A stretch of DNA of 41,171 nucleotides from Myxococcales bacterium (GCA_007120035.1 SKON01000125.1:1-41171), one strand, 5' to 3'. Positions 1 to 10,218 are shown, counted from the first letter of the stretch. Notes: generated from the letters alone by a model not told the origin. Program-made: numbers and translations.

Positions 1-100
1 CCCGAGGAGAGGTGCCAGGTTCGCCTCCTGGGGTCGCTGGTGGACGATCCGCCGAGGAGGTCGGGTGTGATCGGTCTCCGTCGGTTGGGACGGCGCCATT

Positions 101-126
101 CCGCAGCGGGCCTTGGCCCGCTGCGG
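101..126. other. Perfect GC-rich hairpin
   Basis: A 12-bp stem starting CCGCAGCGGGCC closes on a 2-nt TT spacer with its exact complement. It lies downstream of the kinase gene's stop at 184 (minus strand). It could end that transcript, but no T-run follows on the minus strand, so a classical intrinsic terminator is not supported. The rest of 1-183 shows no gene that I can support. Confidence 0.5.
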
Positions 127-183
127 GCTGGGGGCCAACCGATCGACGGGGATCATTCGGGGGGGGGCAATCGGTGGGGAGGT

Positions 184-2997
184 CTATAAAAAGCTCTGCC
201 CCACGAAATGAATCACCAAGAGCACGAGCAGCACCAGAATCCCCAACAACGAAATGGACTTCCGCGTGACCCGGGGACCCCGTGAGCCCCGCCGGCCTCC
301 CGCGCTCTCTCCACCACCGGCCACCGCGCCGCCACCCGCCGCAGCCCCACCATCGGGCGCCGCCCGCCGGGCCTTCGCCGCCCGCTCGGCCTTGCGTCGA
401 GCTTTCTGCAACGCCCATTCTCGCTCGTCCTCCTCGATGGCTGCGATCATCTCCTCGAAGATCACCTCCCGCTCTTCGGCAGAACGCTCCTTCAGCGTGG
501 TGGCCGCCACGAGCAGGTGCTGCTCCGTGAGGTCCTGGCGAGCCGATCCGTCATCGCCCCCGAACCGCGGGCCGGCGCCGATCTGGCGGGCGTCCCAGGT
601 GATCTTGGGCAAGAGCTCGGTTAACCCCACGGTGGTGCTCACGAACGAGAGGTGCCAGGGCCGACCGGCGACCTCGTGGCGGAAGAACCTTCGGCCAAAA
701 CGAATCCTCTCGGCCAGGTCTTCGATCTGGAGCTGTTCCTCGGCGGTGAGCACCGCCTCGGGCTCCTCCCCTGCCACCAGGCGTCGGGCCACCTCGGGCC
801 GCTCCAAGGGGTGAAGGGGCTCCCGCTCGGTCAAAAACTCCGAAGCGTCGGCTCGCCCGAAGTACCCCTGAGGGGTCTCCCAGACCGACGTGGACCACCG
901 GCCGTTGTCGGGATCAAACCCGGGCATTTCCTCCACGGCGATGGGCTGGTACCGCGCCCGAGCCTCGGCGTCGAGTTCGTTCCGCCGCGACTTCCCGTTG
1001 TGGTAGATGTTGGTCCGGCTCGCCGCCCGATAGGAGGTGGGCATGCTCCGCAGCACCCCCAGACACTCTCCGGAGGAGATGGAGAACACCCCGATCTCCT
1101 CGTCGGCCCCCCGAGCCATGGGCGTTGGCACGAACCGGGCCTTCAGGGCTACTCGATCGCCGTCGGCGAGAATCCCGAACTCTTCGATATCCCGGAATCC
1201 GCTGCTTCCGGCGAGGAGATCGGTGATCACCGTCAAGACCACCCGCTCCAGGACGTCGATGACCACCAGGGTGTCTCCGCCGCCGCTCTGCCGTCCCCGC
1301 AGGATCAGGCGGTCCCCTTTGGGGGAGAACCGAAGATCCCGGGCTCCGGCCACGCCTCCCCGACGGAGATCCACCTCCCGAGGCTCTCCCGCCCATCGGA
1401 ACTCCTCGAGGTCGTCCATCTCTCCCACCCAGAGCCGGTTGTCCCTCATCAGGGCCACCAGGCGGCCGTCCGGGGAGAAGGCCAGGCCCTGCAGGTCATC
1501 ATGACGCTGAATCGAGCCGGAGTGATAGACCCACACCCCGTCCCCGTCAGCGGACCCGCAGTAGAACTCCTCTCCCGTGGGAGAAAACTTCGGGGTCATC
1601 CCGTTCGATGGCGCACTGAGTTCCTGCACCAGAGCGCCGGCCCGAAGGTCGAACACGCAGATCCCGGTGGCGCTGCTGAACCCCCGAGTGGTCACGGCCG
1701 CGACCTCGCCGGTGGGGCTGACCGCCACCCCCTGGGCCTCAAACCCCGACGGGAGAGACACGTCGTAGGAGTTCAGTTCGCCGCCCCGCTCCACATGGAG
1801 TCGGCCGCGGATGGAGTCGACGGCCACCAACACCCGACCGTCATCGCTGACGCCGGCGGCGACCTCCAGGATCTGGGTGCGGACCACTTGCCGGCTGACC
1901 ATGGTCGCCGTGTCGATGAGGTACACCCCGTCGTAGGTCACGTGGACGATGGTCGAGCCGTCGCCGCCGACCTGGATCGTACCGGGGTCGCCGAAGAACC
2001 GCAGGGACGGCCGAAAGGTCAGCTCCTGCCCGTCGATGGCGAGCCGCCGCTCCCGGGCTCGGATCCATCGGGCCGCCTTGGCGCTCACCGCTTCTGCGGC
2101 CTCCCCGAGAGCACCGGGCTGCTGCGCCGTCGGCCCCCCGGGAGAAGCCCCCATGGCCTCTGTCACCCGGGGCCGCAGCGCCTGGAGCCGGGCCATCACC
2201 TCGCCGGCGCTCTGGGGCCTTCGGGCGGGGTCCGGCTCGGTCATCTCCTCCAGCACCAGGGTGAGCCGGGCGTCCAGGGGATCCTCTCGGGTGGCCTCCC
2301 GGATCTGCACCCGCACCTGGGAGAAGGGCATGGACTCCGGCTCCTCCCGCAGGTGCATCGCTAGATAGGTCATCGCCAACCCGTAGAGATCGCTCCCCGG
2401 CGTCGCTCGCCCCACGAACTGCTCCATCGCCGCGTACCCGAAGGTCCCGGCCGCCGTGGAGCTCACCTCCCGAGCCGAGTCCAGCCGAGCCTGCACGGTC
2501 CCAAAATCGATCAGGAAGGCGGCCCCATCGGACTCCCGGAGGATGATGTTATTCGGCGAGATATCGCGATGGATCACGGGGGGATCCAGACCGTGGAGGT
2601 ACTCCAACACCTCGAGGAGCCCGAAGAGCCACCGGAGGCTCTCGGCCTCCGAGAGCTCCACCCCCTCTTGCCAGAGCTCCCGAAGGGTCTTCCCGTCGAC
2701 GAACTCCTGCACCAGGGCGAACCCCTCGGGCACATCGCCGTCGCCCAGGGTGAAGTAGTCCAGGTAGTCCGGGATCCGTGGGTGGTCGAGCTGGCTTAAG
2801 ACCTTCGCCTCCCGCTCGAAGAGCTCCACGGCCTTCCACTCGTCGAGGCGCTCGACCCGAAGCTTCTTGACCACCACCTCTTTCCCGTCGGACCCGCGGG
2901 TGGCCAGCCAGGTGATCCCGAAGCCCCCCTCGCCAAGCACCCGCAGGATCTCGTACTCCTCTTCATCGCCCCTCAGGATCTCTCCGGCCTGCCACAT
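184..2997 (-). CDS. Eukaryote-type Ser/Thr protein kinase with propeller-like region and C-terminal membrane anchor
   Basis: 937 residues. The N-terminal 270 residues are a complete kinase domain: Gly loop G22-EGGFG-27, VVVKK with the ATP-binding lysine at 44, catalytic HRD at 143-145 followed by N150, and DFG at 164-166, so activity is expected. Residues 330-690 look like repeated beta-propeller (WD40/PD40-like) strands with recurring 'SPTGE', 'SPDGR' and 'SPKGD' turns. A charged Ala/Arg and Gly-rich stretch follows, then one hydrophobic segment near the C-terminus (SLLGILVLLVLLVIHFV), which should anchor the protein with the kinase in the cytoplasm. No PASTA sensor is present. It is divergent from the macroglobulin gene at 3228. 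The long ORFs on the opposite strand are shadows. The substrate is unknown. Confidence 0.93.
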   Translation of the reverse strand: MWQAGEILRGDEEEYEILRVLGEGGFGITWLATRGSDGKEVVVKKLRVERLDEWKAVELFEREAKVLSQLDHPRIPDYLDYFTLGDGDVPEGFALVQEFVDGKTLRELWQEGVELSEAESLRWLFGLLEVLEYLHGLDPPVIHRDISPNNIILRESDGAAFLIDFGTVQARLDSAREVSSTAAGTFGYAAMEQFVGRATPGSDLYGLAMTYLAMHLREEPESMPFSQVRVQIREATREDPLDARLTLVLEEMTEPDPARRPQSAGEVMARLQALRPRVTEAMGASPGGPTAQQPGALGEAAEAVSAKAARWIRARERRLAIDGQELTFRPSLRFFGDPGTIQVGGDGSTIVHVTYDGVYLIDTATMVSRQVVRTQILEVAAGVSDDGRVLVAVDSIRGRLHVERGGELNSYDVSLPSGFEAQGVAVSPTGEVAAVTTRGFSSATGICVFDLRAGALVQELSAPSNGMTPKFSPTGEEFYCGSADGDGVWVYHSGSIQRHDDLQGLAFSPDGRLVALMRDNRLWVGEMDDLEEFRWAGEPREVDLRRGGVAGARDLRFSPKGDRLILRGRQSGGGDTLVVIDVLERVVLTVITDLLAGSSGFRDIEEFGILADGDRVALKARFVPTPMARGADEEIGVFSISSGECLGVLRSMPTSYRAASRTNIYHNGKSRRNELDAEARARYQPIAVEEMPGFDPDNGRWSTSVWETPQGYFGRADASEFLTEREPLHPLERPEVARRLVAGEEPEAVLTAEEQLQIEDLAERIRFGRRFFRHEVAGRPWHLSFVSTTVGLTELLPKITWDARQIGAGPRFGGDDGSARQDLTEQHLLVAATTLKERSAEEREVIFEEMIAAIEEDEREWALQKARRKAERAAKARRAAPDGGAAAGGGAVAGGGESAGGRRGSRGPRVTRKSISLLGILVLLVLLVIHFVGQSFL

Positions 2998-3227
2998 GGA
3001 TCACCCCGCGCGCGCTGGACACCAACGACTGATACGTCCGTTGAGGGCACGCTACTTGGGATGACCACCGCGGGCAAGCCCTTCACCGAGGCGCTCCGGC
3101 AGACCCGTCAGTCGCTAGGCAAACGCAGCTCTTGAAGGTACAAAGAAACCTCAGATCCATTTAGCTCGACCGCCGTTGGTATCTCTGTCGATCCGATGGG
3201 ATCTGTCCCACCACCGAGAGCTGTGCC

Positions 3228-6200
3228 ATGCGACGAGCCACGCCCCTTCTTCTCTTGCTCCTTGCCCTCTGCCTGGTGGCCTGCCCGTCCCGAACGGATC
3301 GGGCCCCCGGGCCGGACGGGATGACCCGGAGCGCCGCCGACCGCCAGGAGAGTTCCATGCCTTTTGATCCCCGCTGGGAGCAGCTGAAGACCGTACGGGG
3401 TGAGCCCCTCACCGACGACGAGCTGGCCAGGCTCCTCTCGAGGCTCCCGGACCTGGAAGAAGCTGCCATGGACGAGGTGGCCTTCCTGCGCCGCGAGGAC
3501 AGCCTCCCGGTCCCCCTGACGGGAGACACGATCCGGGAGGGATGGCCCCCGGACCTGAGCCGCCTGATGGCGGCCCCCACCCATCAGGGCCCCCTGAAGG
3601 TCCAGGCGTTTCGGCCCGACGGGGAGGTGACCCCACCGTTTCAGTTGGCCGTCGCCTTCGATCGCCCCATGGTGGCCCTCGGCGCCGTCGGTGACCGCCC
3701 CACCCCGGAGGTCTCCATCACCCCCGAGGTGGCCGGCCGATGGCGATGGCTGGGCACCCAGACCCTGGCCTTCCAACCCGAGGGAGACTTCCCCCGGGCC
3801 ACGGAGTTCACCGTCGAGGTCGCCGCCGGGGCCGAGGCCGTCGACGGCGAGCGGCTGCCCGAAGCCCACGCCTTCTCCTTCGCGACGCCGCCGCCGAAGG
3901 TCCTCACCATTCAGCCCCAGCACGGCCCCCACGCCACGGACGCCCCCGTGCTGGTGGTCTTTGATCAGCCCGTGCCCGAGGACATGGCCGACCGGATCAG
4001 GGTCCGCGACGGCCGCCGGACCATCCCCATGACCACCCTGACCGGCGACGCCCGAACCGAGGCGTTCGGCGCCTACCATGGGCCCGTCATCGAAGGCCGG
4101 GCCATCGTCCTGGCCCCCCAACGGGAGTATCGCGACAGCGCGACTGTCGAGATCACCGTGGGGACGCCAATTCGATCCCTGGAGGGACCCCGGCTCGGCA
4201 CGGAGGGCCATAGCTCGACGTTTCGGGTCCGAGGCCCGATGAGGTTCGAAGAGCTCCAATGCGGGTGGGGCGGCCGCTGCTACCCCGGGCAATCCGTGAT
4301 GGCCCGGTTCACCAATGGCCTGGCCCACGACCTCGAGCTGAGCCCCGGCGACTTCGACATCCGGCCCCCCGTAGAGGATCTCTCGGTCTCCGTCGGCGGC
4401 CAATTCATCACCTTCCAGGGCGACTTTCAGCCCCGCACCACCTACCGGATCACCCTGCCCGACGGCCTCCGCGACCAGTTCGGGCAATCCCTTCAGGGGA
4501 GCCGACGAGACTCCATCACCATCGGCCCCCACCCCCCCATGGTGGCCGGTCCCAACTCCCCCATGGTCGTCCGCCCCACCGCCGAAGGGGCCCTCCTGCC
4601 CATCGCCGTGGCCGAGGTCGCGAGCCTCCGCAAGCGGATCTACCGGGTCACTCCCGAGCATTGGTCCGCCTACACCTCCCTCCATTACAACCGGTGGTCC
4701 GACGACTTCTCCGTCGATCTGCCCCTGGTCAGCCAAGAAGTACTCCGCTTCGGGCGGCGGGATCGGCAGCACCGACAGGACCTGACCCTGGATCTCAGGG
4801 AAGCCCTCGGCGGCCAGCGAACCGGCCACGCCGTGGTCGTCCTCGACGAGATCGACGGCGAACACATGGAGCGCCAGCGCTTCTTCTACTGGGTCCAGGT
4901 CACCGATCTGGCCGCCGACGTCACCGACGACGGTCGGGAAGTTCAGGTAAAGGTCACCACCATCAGCGACGGATCACCCGTCGATGGGGCCCGGTTGTCC
5001 GCCGGGTCGCACCGGACCACCACCAACGCCGCCGGAGAAGCCTCGCTGCCCCGGCTGGCCGGCGAGTCCATCGTGATCGAACGCGGGGGAGACGTGCTCC
5101 TCGTCCCCGCCGGAGGCTCCGTTCACGGACCGGGGTACTGGAACTCTGGGGGCGATTACACCAACCTGGTGTGGGGCGTAATCGACGACCGGAAGATGTA
5201 CCGTCCCGGAGAGACCGTCACCATCCGGGGATGGATCCGAGAGCGGGAGAACACCCCCCGCTCCGATCTGGAGCCCACGACGGTCAACACCGTCAGATAC
5301 CGGGTCTACGAGCCCCGTAGCAATGAGATCGCCGATGGCGAGGTGGAGCTCGACCGGTTCGGGGGCTTCGAGCTCACCGTGGAGATCCCCGACGGCGCCA
5401 ACCTCGGGCACGCCTGGGTGCAGTTCGAGGCCCAGGGCACGGGGCATGCCAGCACGAACTTCCGCCACAGCTTCGAAATCCAGGAGTTCCGCCGGCCCGA
5501 GTACGAGGTGACCCTGGAGAGTGACGCCGGACCCCACCTGGCCGAGGGCAACGTGCGGTGGGAGGCCCTGGCGAGCTACTATGCCGGAGGCGCCCTGCCC
5601 GGGGCCCCGGCCACCTGGCGGTTCAGCGAAGTGCAGGCGTCCTACTCCCCGCCGGGGTGGTCGGGGTACTCCTTCGGCGCCTGGTCACCCTGGTGGTGGC
5701 ATCGACACCACTACGGCGGTGGTAACCACGGCTTTGAGGCCCTCCCCCAGGATTATATCAGCGGCCTCTCGGGACGCACCACGGACGCCTCGGGCCGAGA
5801 CGTCCTCTCCGTGGAGTTGAATCGCCTGTCCCGGGGCCTGCCCCGACGGCTCACGGCGACGGTCTCCGTCCAGGACGTCAACCGCCAGGCCTGGGAGGCA
5901 TCAGACACCGTCCTCGTCCACCCCGGACAGGCCTACGTGGGCGTGAAAGCCCACAGCACGTTCATCCAGCGAGACGAGAGCTTCGAGGTGGACCTCGTCG
6001 CCGTCGATCTCGACGGCGACGCTCTGATAGGCCGACCCATCGAGATCACCGTGGAGCGCACCCGATGGGGCTCCGACGACGACGCGCCCCAGACCTGCCA
6101 GCGGACCTCGGCGGCGGATCCCGTCACCTGCTCGTTCTCGGACCTCACCCCCGGCTCCTACCGCTTGACCGCGGTGGTCACGGACGACCAGGACCGCCAG

Positions 6201-9116
6201 GCCCGCACGGAGCTCCAGTTCTGGGTCGCCGGACAGGATCGCACCGGCGCCGAGACCGCCGAAGAAGGGGAGCTCCAGCTGATCCCGGACCAGGAGAAGT
6301 ACGAGGTCGGCGACACAGCGCGGCTCTTCGTCCAATCCCCGACGTACCCCCTGAACGCCATCGTCGAGCTTCGCCGTGACGGCCGCTACGACCGGCGGAT
6401 TCAACGGATCACCGCCGAGGATCCCGTCGTCGAGATCGATCTCGAAGAGTCCATGCTCCCCAACGTCCACGTCGCCGTGATCGCCCTCTCCGCAGGTGCC
6501 GCCTACGAGCCCGGGGAGTTCCTCTCGGGCCGGTTGAACCTCCCCGTCCAGACCACCCCCCGACAGCTCACGGTAGACGTGAAGCCCTCAGCCTCCCAGG
6601 TCGCCCCCGGCGCCGAGATCGGCGTCGAAGTCCAGGTTCGAGATCACCAGGGCGCCCCCGTACGAGACACCCAGGTGCTCCTCTTCGCCGTCGACGAGGC
6701 GGTCCTCTCCCTGAGCGGCTACACCCTCCGAGACATGGTCCAGGCGTTCTACCCCACCCGCCAGGCCGCGGTGCAAGACGTCCGCAGCCGGTCCTGGTTG
6801 CTCCTGGGCGTGGAGCCCCCGGAGCTCGGCGGCGCAGGAACCGAGGGCGCCGCCATGGAGATGCAAGCCTTCGGCGCCGCCGGATCGGCCCCGGCCCCGA
6901 TGGCTCGACGGGCTCGATCCATGGTGGCCGCCGACATGGCCCCCTCGGAAGACGCCCCGGCGGCCATCGCCCTCCGAGAGGTCTTCGACGCCCTGGCCTT
7001 CTTCCGAAGCGATCTCGTCACCGACGCCGACGGCGTCGTCCGGGTCGACCAGAAGCTCCCCGAGAGCCTGACCCGGTACCGGGTGATGGCCATCGCCGTC
7101 GACGACGGTCGCCGGTTCGGCGGCGGCGAAGAGAACGTCACCGCCCGGATGCCCCTGATGGTGCGGCCCTCAGCGCCGCGATTCCTGAACGTCGGCGACG
7201 TCTTCGAGTTCCCCCTGGTCATCCAGAACCAGACCTCGGAGCCCATGGAGGTCGACGTCGCCATCCGGTCCTCGTCCACCCTGGATCTCCTCGAGACTCC
7301 GGGCCAGCGAGTGCAGATCCCCGCCGCCGACCGCGTGGAGGTCCGATTCCTGGCCCGGGCTCGCACCGCCGGGGAGGCCCGGGTCCAGGGCGTCGCCGCC
7401 AGCGGCCCCCATGGCGACGCGGCCCTGGCAACCTTCCCGGTCCTGACCCCGGCCACCACGGAGGCCTTCGCCACCTACGGATCGCTCTACGAAGACGACG
7501 TAGTTCTCCAGGCCTTGCAGGTCCCTCAGGCGGTCTACTCCCAGTTCGGAGGCCTCGACATCCAGACCTCCTCCACCCGCCTGCAGGCCCTGACCGACGC
7601 CTTCCTCTATCTGGTCACCTACCGGTTTGCCTGTACGGAGCAGCTCGCCAGCCGGCTCCTCTCGGTGTTGGCCCTCTACGACGTCCTCGAGGCCTTCGAC
7701 GCCCCCGATCTGCCCTCCCCCGAGACCCTTCGGGCCGCCCTCCAGGGCTGGACCGACCAGATCGCCCGCAACCAACGCGGCGACGGCGGCTTCGGCTTCT
7801 GGGAAGGCTCGCAGCACTCCTGGGCCTACGTCTCCATCCACGCCACCTACGCCCTCTGGATGGCCCGAGAGGCCGGCCTCGAGGTCCCACCCAACACCCT
7901 CAGCCGGGCCACGAACTTCATCTCCAACACCCGGTACTGGACCCACCACAACTATAGCCCCCGGGCCCAGGCGACGCTGGAGGCATACGCGCTCTACGTC
8001 CGCCACCGCTCCGGCTCCGGCTCGTCCTCCGAGGTGGACAACCTGATCACCTCCCACGGCATCGAGACCTTCTCCATGGAGGCCCTGGGGTGGCTCCTTC
8101 CCCTGGTGCAGGGCACGCGATGGGAGGAGCGAGCCCTCCAGCGGATCCAGAACCAGGTCCAGGAGACGGCGGCCACCGCCGAGTTCCAAGAGACCTACGA
8201 CGCCGGGGCCTACCAGCTCCTCCACACCACTCGTCGGACCGACGGCGTGGTCCTCGACGGCCTCCTCCAGACCGACCCCTCCCACTACCTGGTGGAGAAG
8301 ATCGTCCAGGGGCTCCTGGGCCACCGCAGCCGCGGCCGATGGTCCAACACCCAGGAGAACGTCTTCATCTTGATGGCCCTCCGCCGGTACTTCGACGAGT
8401 ACGAGTCCGACGAGCCCGACTTCATCGCCCGTGCCTGGCTCGGCGACGACCAGGTCGGGGAGCACACCTTCCGGGGACGGACCACCGACCGGTACCAGAC
8501 GTCGGTACCCATGTCCTTCCTCCACCAGGGTCCCGAGGAGCTCCCCGTCGTCCTCCAACGGGACGGCCAGGGCCGGATGTACTACCGCATGGGGGTCCGC
8601 TACGCCCCGCTGGACCGAGACCTGCCGCCCCTGGACGAGGGCTTCACCGTCAGCCGGACCTACCACGCCGTCGACGATGACGACGACGTGCGCCTCACCG
8701 AAGACGGCTGGGAGGTCAAGGCCGGGGCCCGGGTCCGGGTAGAGCTCTCCATGACCGTCCCGGCCCGGCGCTACCACGTGGCCCTCGTGGACTGGCTCCC
8801 CGCCGGGTTCGAGCCGATCAACACCGCCCTGGCCGTCAGCCAGGTGGAGTCCGGCCTCACCGGCGGTAGCCGCACAGCCGGCGCCGGGTGGTGGTGGTGG
8901 TGGGGCGGCCGGTGGTTCGAGCACGAGAACCTCCGCGACGAGCGGGTGGAAGCCTTCTCCTCCATCATCCACCAGGGCGTCTACACCTACTCCTACGTCG
9001 CCCGGGCCACCACCCCCGGGGAGTTCATCGCCATGCCCGCCAGGGCCGAGGAGATGTACCACCCCGAGACCTTCGGCCGGTCCGCAACGGAGACCGTCCG
9101 GGTGCTCGCCGAGTGA
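3228..9116 (+). CDS. Bacterial alpha-2-macroglobulin lipoprotein with thioester motif
   Basis: 1962 residues. A lipoprotein signal with lipobox LVAC puts the lipidated Cys at 19. The +2 residue is Pro, not Asp, consistent with outer-membrane placement. Successive beta-sandwich (MG-like) domains lead to the thioester site C1469-T-E-Q1472 in 'YRFACTEQLASR', followed by the helical thioester domain (GDGGFGFWEG) and the C-terminal domain (DWLPAGFEPIN). Known family role: trapping attacking proteases through a bait region and a reactive Cys-Gln thioester, in the periplasm or at the surface. Length exceeds the roughly 1500-1650 residues usual for YfhM/YfaS. Oddities are two aromatic patches, SPWWWHRHHYGGG and a run of five Trp at 1888-1892. 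The usual partner pbpC is not adjacent. The ATG at 3228 gives a clean signal peptide. Confidence 0.95.
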   Translation: MRRATPLLLLLLALCLVACPSRTDRAPGPDGMTRSAADRQESSMPFDPRWEQLKTVRGEPLTDDELARLLSRLPDLEEAAMDEVAFLRREDSLPVPLTGDTIREGWPPDLSRLMAAPTHQGPLKVQAFRPDGEVTPPFQLAVAFDRPMVALGAVGDRPTPEVSITPEVAGRWRWLGTQTLAFQPEGDFPRATEFTVEVAAGAEAVDGERLPEAHAFSFATPPPKVLTIQPQHGPHATDAPVLVVFDQPVPEDMADRIRVRDGRRTIPMTTLTGDARTEAFGAYHGPVIEGRAIVLAPQREYRDSATVEITVGTPIRSLEGPRLGTEGHSSTFRVRGPMRFEELQCGWGGRCYPGQSVMARFTNGLAHDLELSPGDFDIRPPVEDLSVSVGGQFITFQGDFQPRTTYRITLPDGLRDQFGQSLQGSRRDSITIGPHPPMVAGPNSPMVVRPTAEGALLPIAVAEVASLRKRIYRVTPEHWSAYTSLHYNRWSDDFSVDLPLVSQEVLRFGRRDRQHRQDLTLDLREALGGQRTGHAVVVLDEIDGEHMERQRFFYWVQVTDLAADVTDDGREVQVKVTTISDGSPVDGARLSAGSHRTTTNAAGEASLPRLAGESIVIERGGDVLLVPAGGSVHGPGYWNSGGDYTNLVWGVIDDRKMYRPGETVTIRGWIRERENTPRSDLEPTTVNTVRYRVYEPRSNEIADGEVELDRFGGFELTVEIPDGANLGHAWVQFEAQGTGHASTNFRHSFEIQEFRRPEYEVTLESDAGPHLAEGNVRWEALASYYAGGALPGAPATWRFSEVQASYSPPGWSGYSFGAWSPWWWHRHHYGGGNHGFEALPQDYISGLSGRTTDASGRDVLSVELNRLSRGLPRRLTATVSVQDVNRQAWEASDTVLVHPGQAYVGVKAHSTFIQRDESFEVDLVAVDLDGDALIGRPIEITVERTRWGSDDDAPQTCQRTSAADPVTCSFSDLTPGSYRLTAVVTDDQDRQARTELQFWVAGQDRTGAETAEEGELQLIPDQEKYEVGDTARLFVQSPTYPLNAIVELRRDGRYDRRIQRITAEDPVVEIDLEESMLPNVHVAVIALSAGAAYEPGEFLSGRLNLPVQTTPRQLTVDVKPSASQVAPGAEIGVEVQVRDHQGAPVRDTQVLLFAVDEAVLSLSGYTLRDMVQAFYPTRQAAVQDVRSRSWLLLGVEPPELGGAGTEGAAMEMQAFGAAGSAPAPMARRARSMVAADMAPSEDAPAAIALREVFDALAFFRSDLVTDADGVVRVDQKLPESLTRYRVMAIAVDDGRRFGGGEENVTARMPLMVRPSAPRFLNVGDVFEFPLVIQNQTSEPMEVDVAIRSSSTLDLLETPGQRVQIPAADRVEVRFLARARTAGEARVQGVAASGPHGDAALATFPVLTPATTEAFATYGSLYEDDVVLQALQVPQAVYSQFGGLDIQTSSTRLQALTDAFLYLVTYRFACTEQLASRLLSVLALYDVLEAFDAPDLPSPETLRAALQGWTDQIARNQRGDGGFGFWEGSQHSWAYVSIHATYALWMAREAGLEVPPNTLSRATNFISNTRYWTHHNYSPRAQATLEAYALYVRHRSGSGSSSEVDNLITSHGIETFSMEALGWLLPLVQGTRWEERALQRIQNQVQETAATAEFQETYDAGAYQLLHTTRRTDGVVLDGLLQTDPSHYLVEKIVQGLLGHRSRGRWSNTQENVFILMALRRYFDEYESDEPDFIARAWLGDDQVGEHTFRGRTTDRYQTSVPMSFLHQGPEELPVVLQRDGQGRMYYRMGVRYAPLDRDLPPLDEGFTVSRTYHAVDDDDDVRLTEDGWEVKAGARVRVELSMTVPARRYHVALVDWLPAGFEPINTALAVSQVESGLTGGSRTAGAGWWWWWGGRWFEHENLRDERVEAFSSIIHQGVYTYSYVARATTPGEFIAMPARAEEMYHPETFGRSATETVRVLAE

Positions 9117-9118
9117 TC

Positions 9119-9154
9119 TCAATCCACTTCTCCTCCTCTAGGATTGAATTTATC
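9119..9154 (+). terminator. Possible weak terminator after the macroglobulin gene
   Basis: TCAATCC (9119-9125) pairs with GGATTGA (9141-9147) across a 15-nt loop, followed by ATTTATCC. The stem is short and AT-containing, so this is tentative. Confidence 0.25.
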
Positions 9155-9307
9155 CATGTCCCGATCCGTCCGTCCCCCCGTAACAAGGAGCCCTACACGA
9201 ATACCTGAGCAGACCATACCCATCATGAATCGATACGCTCTCACCTTTGCCACGGCGACCGGATCAGAATTCATTCCAGCCAAGGGTGGACCTTCGCGCT
9301 CCACGAT

Positions 9308-10144
9308 TTGACCTCCTCAGGCTTCCACACGATCCAGGAGCGCAACCGCGGCCGGTACCACATTCTCCACGGAGGGTGGGTCTTCACTTCTAATCGCGAT
9401 AGCGTCACCCTCTTCTCCCCCCAGGGTGATTCCCAAGCCCTGCACATCGAAGACTGCGCCCAGCCTGCCTCCTTGCTGGCCGCTCTACCCGAGCCTGCCG
9501 CTATGCTGATGAGCTGCGCCACAGACCGCGGCGATGAGATGTACCTCTACTGGACCCCTGAGCGAACTCGCCGCTTCCAGGTGCCACGGCTTTTCCCTCG
9601 CGAAACCTGGGGTGGACCCATGAAGAGCGAGCACCCCATCATCGGACGGCGCAACACCAGCACAGAAGTGGCCACAGGCCTCTGGTTCGACATGCGCTCC
9701 GGCCAGTACTGGCAGGGCGAACGCCTGTTTCCCCTCTTTGGCGGCTTTGATAACGCACCTCAGTTCTTCGCTACGAATGTCAACCTGGTGGATGGCACCC
9801 ACGACGATCCCGTCTACCTCTTCCACGTCGATATCGACGCCGGCCAAGAGCAGCTCATCCATGTCTACGACGACTGCCCTGGCTTCCTCTCGGTCTCCGA
9901 TAGCCGGGCCGACGCATTGGCCTTCCTTTGCCTGGTCAAACACGAGCGCTTGTTCCAGTTCCGGACCCTGTGGAGCGAGGTCGTCTCTACGGCTGGCGCC
10001 TACCGTTGGCGCCCCCGACAGGAGGTTCTCTACTTCACCGACGACGGCCGGGCCATCCTCACGGACCGACGCTACACCGAGAGCTTCCGATTCCGGCCGG
10101 CCCGTAACCTCTGGATCACGGCCGACCCTGTGATCCATCCCTGA
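9308..10144 (+). CDS. Hypothetical protein with an unclear 5' end
   Basis: Up to 278 residues from a TTG codon. I recognise no family. The frame stays open back to 9209 and reads plausibly upstream (QGWTFALHDLTSSG), but it has no ATG or GTG there. An ATG at 9225 in another frame runs only 28 codons to a TGA at 9309. A frameshift or lost 5' end is therefore possible and would have removed a signal peptide. The content is beta-rich with many aromatics (GGWVFTSNRDSVTLFSPQGD), which could suit a propeller-like fold. Codon use is less GC-biased than in the macroglobulin gene. The long ORF on the opposite strand is judged a shadow because a real gene (10253-12517) occupies most of it. Confidence 0.55.
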   Translation: MTSSGFHTIQERNRGRYHILHGGWVFTSNRDSVTLFSPQGDSQALHIEDCAQPASLLAALPEPAAMLMSCATDRGDEMYLYWTPERTRRFQVPRLFPRETWGGPMKSEHPIIGRRNTSTEVATGLWFDMRSGQYWQGERLFPLFGGFDNAPQFFATNVNLVDGTHDDPVYLFHVDIDAGQEQLIHVYDDCPGFLSVSDSRADALAFLCLVKHERLFQFRTLWSEVVSTAGAYRWRPRQEVLYFTDDGRAILTDRRYTESFRFRPARNLWITADPVIHP

Positions 10145-10184
10145 GACCCTTTTCATCGCCCCGGGTAAAGAGCTGGTCTCTTCT
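10143..10184 (+). terminator. Possible terminator overlapping the stop codon of the 9308 gene
   Basis: GAGACC (10143-10148) pairs with GGTCTC (10175-10180), with an inner CTTT/AAAG pairing and TTCT after it. The loop is large, so support is weak. Confidence 0.25.
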
Positions 10185-10189
10185 AGATC

Positions 10190-10218
10190 TTGACATTCGA
10201 TTGCCGTTTCGAAAGTAT
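10190..10218 (+). promoter_or_regulatory. Sigma70-type promoter for the RCC1 lipoprotein
   Basis: A consensus -35 TTGACA (10190-10195), a 17-bp spacer and a poor -10 AAGTAT (10213-10218). Predicted transcription would start about 30 nt before the ATG at 10253. The same TTGACATTC string precedes the Kelch lipoprotein at 17632. Confidence 0.5.

Noticed and set aside
652..2364. Long plus-strand ORF opposite the kinase gene
   Set aside because: Proline/His/Gly-rich shadow of a high-GC gene; the minus strand has a clear kinase domain.
3108..4865. Long minus-strand ORF inside the macroglobulin gene
   Set aside because: No domain, Gly/Asp/Val-rich shadow composition; the plus strand encodes a recognised protein.
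7170..9122. 650-codon minus-strand ORF
   Set aside because: Antisense to the thioester half of the macroglobulin; same shadow composition.
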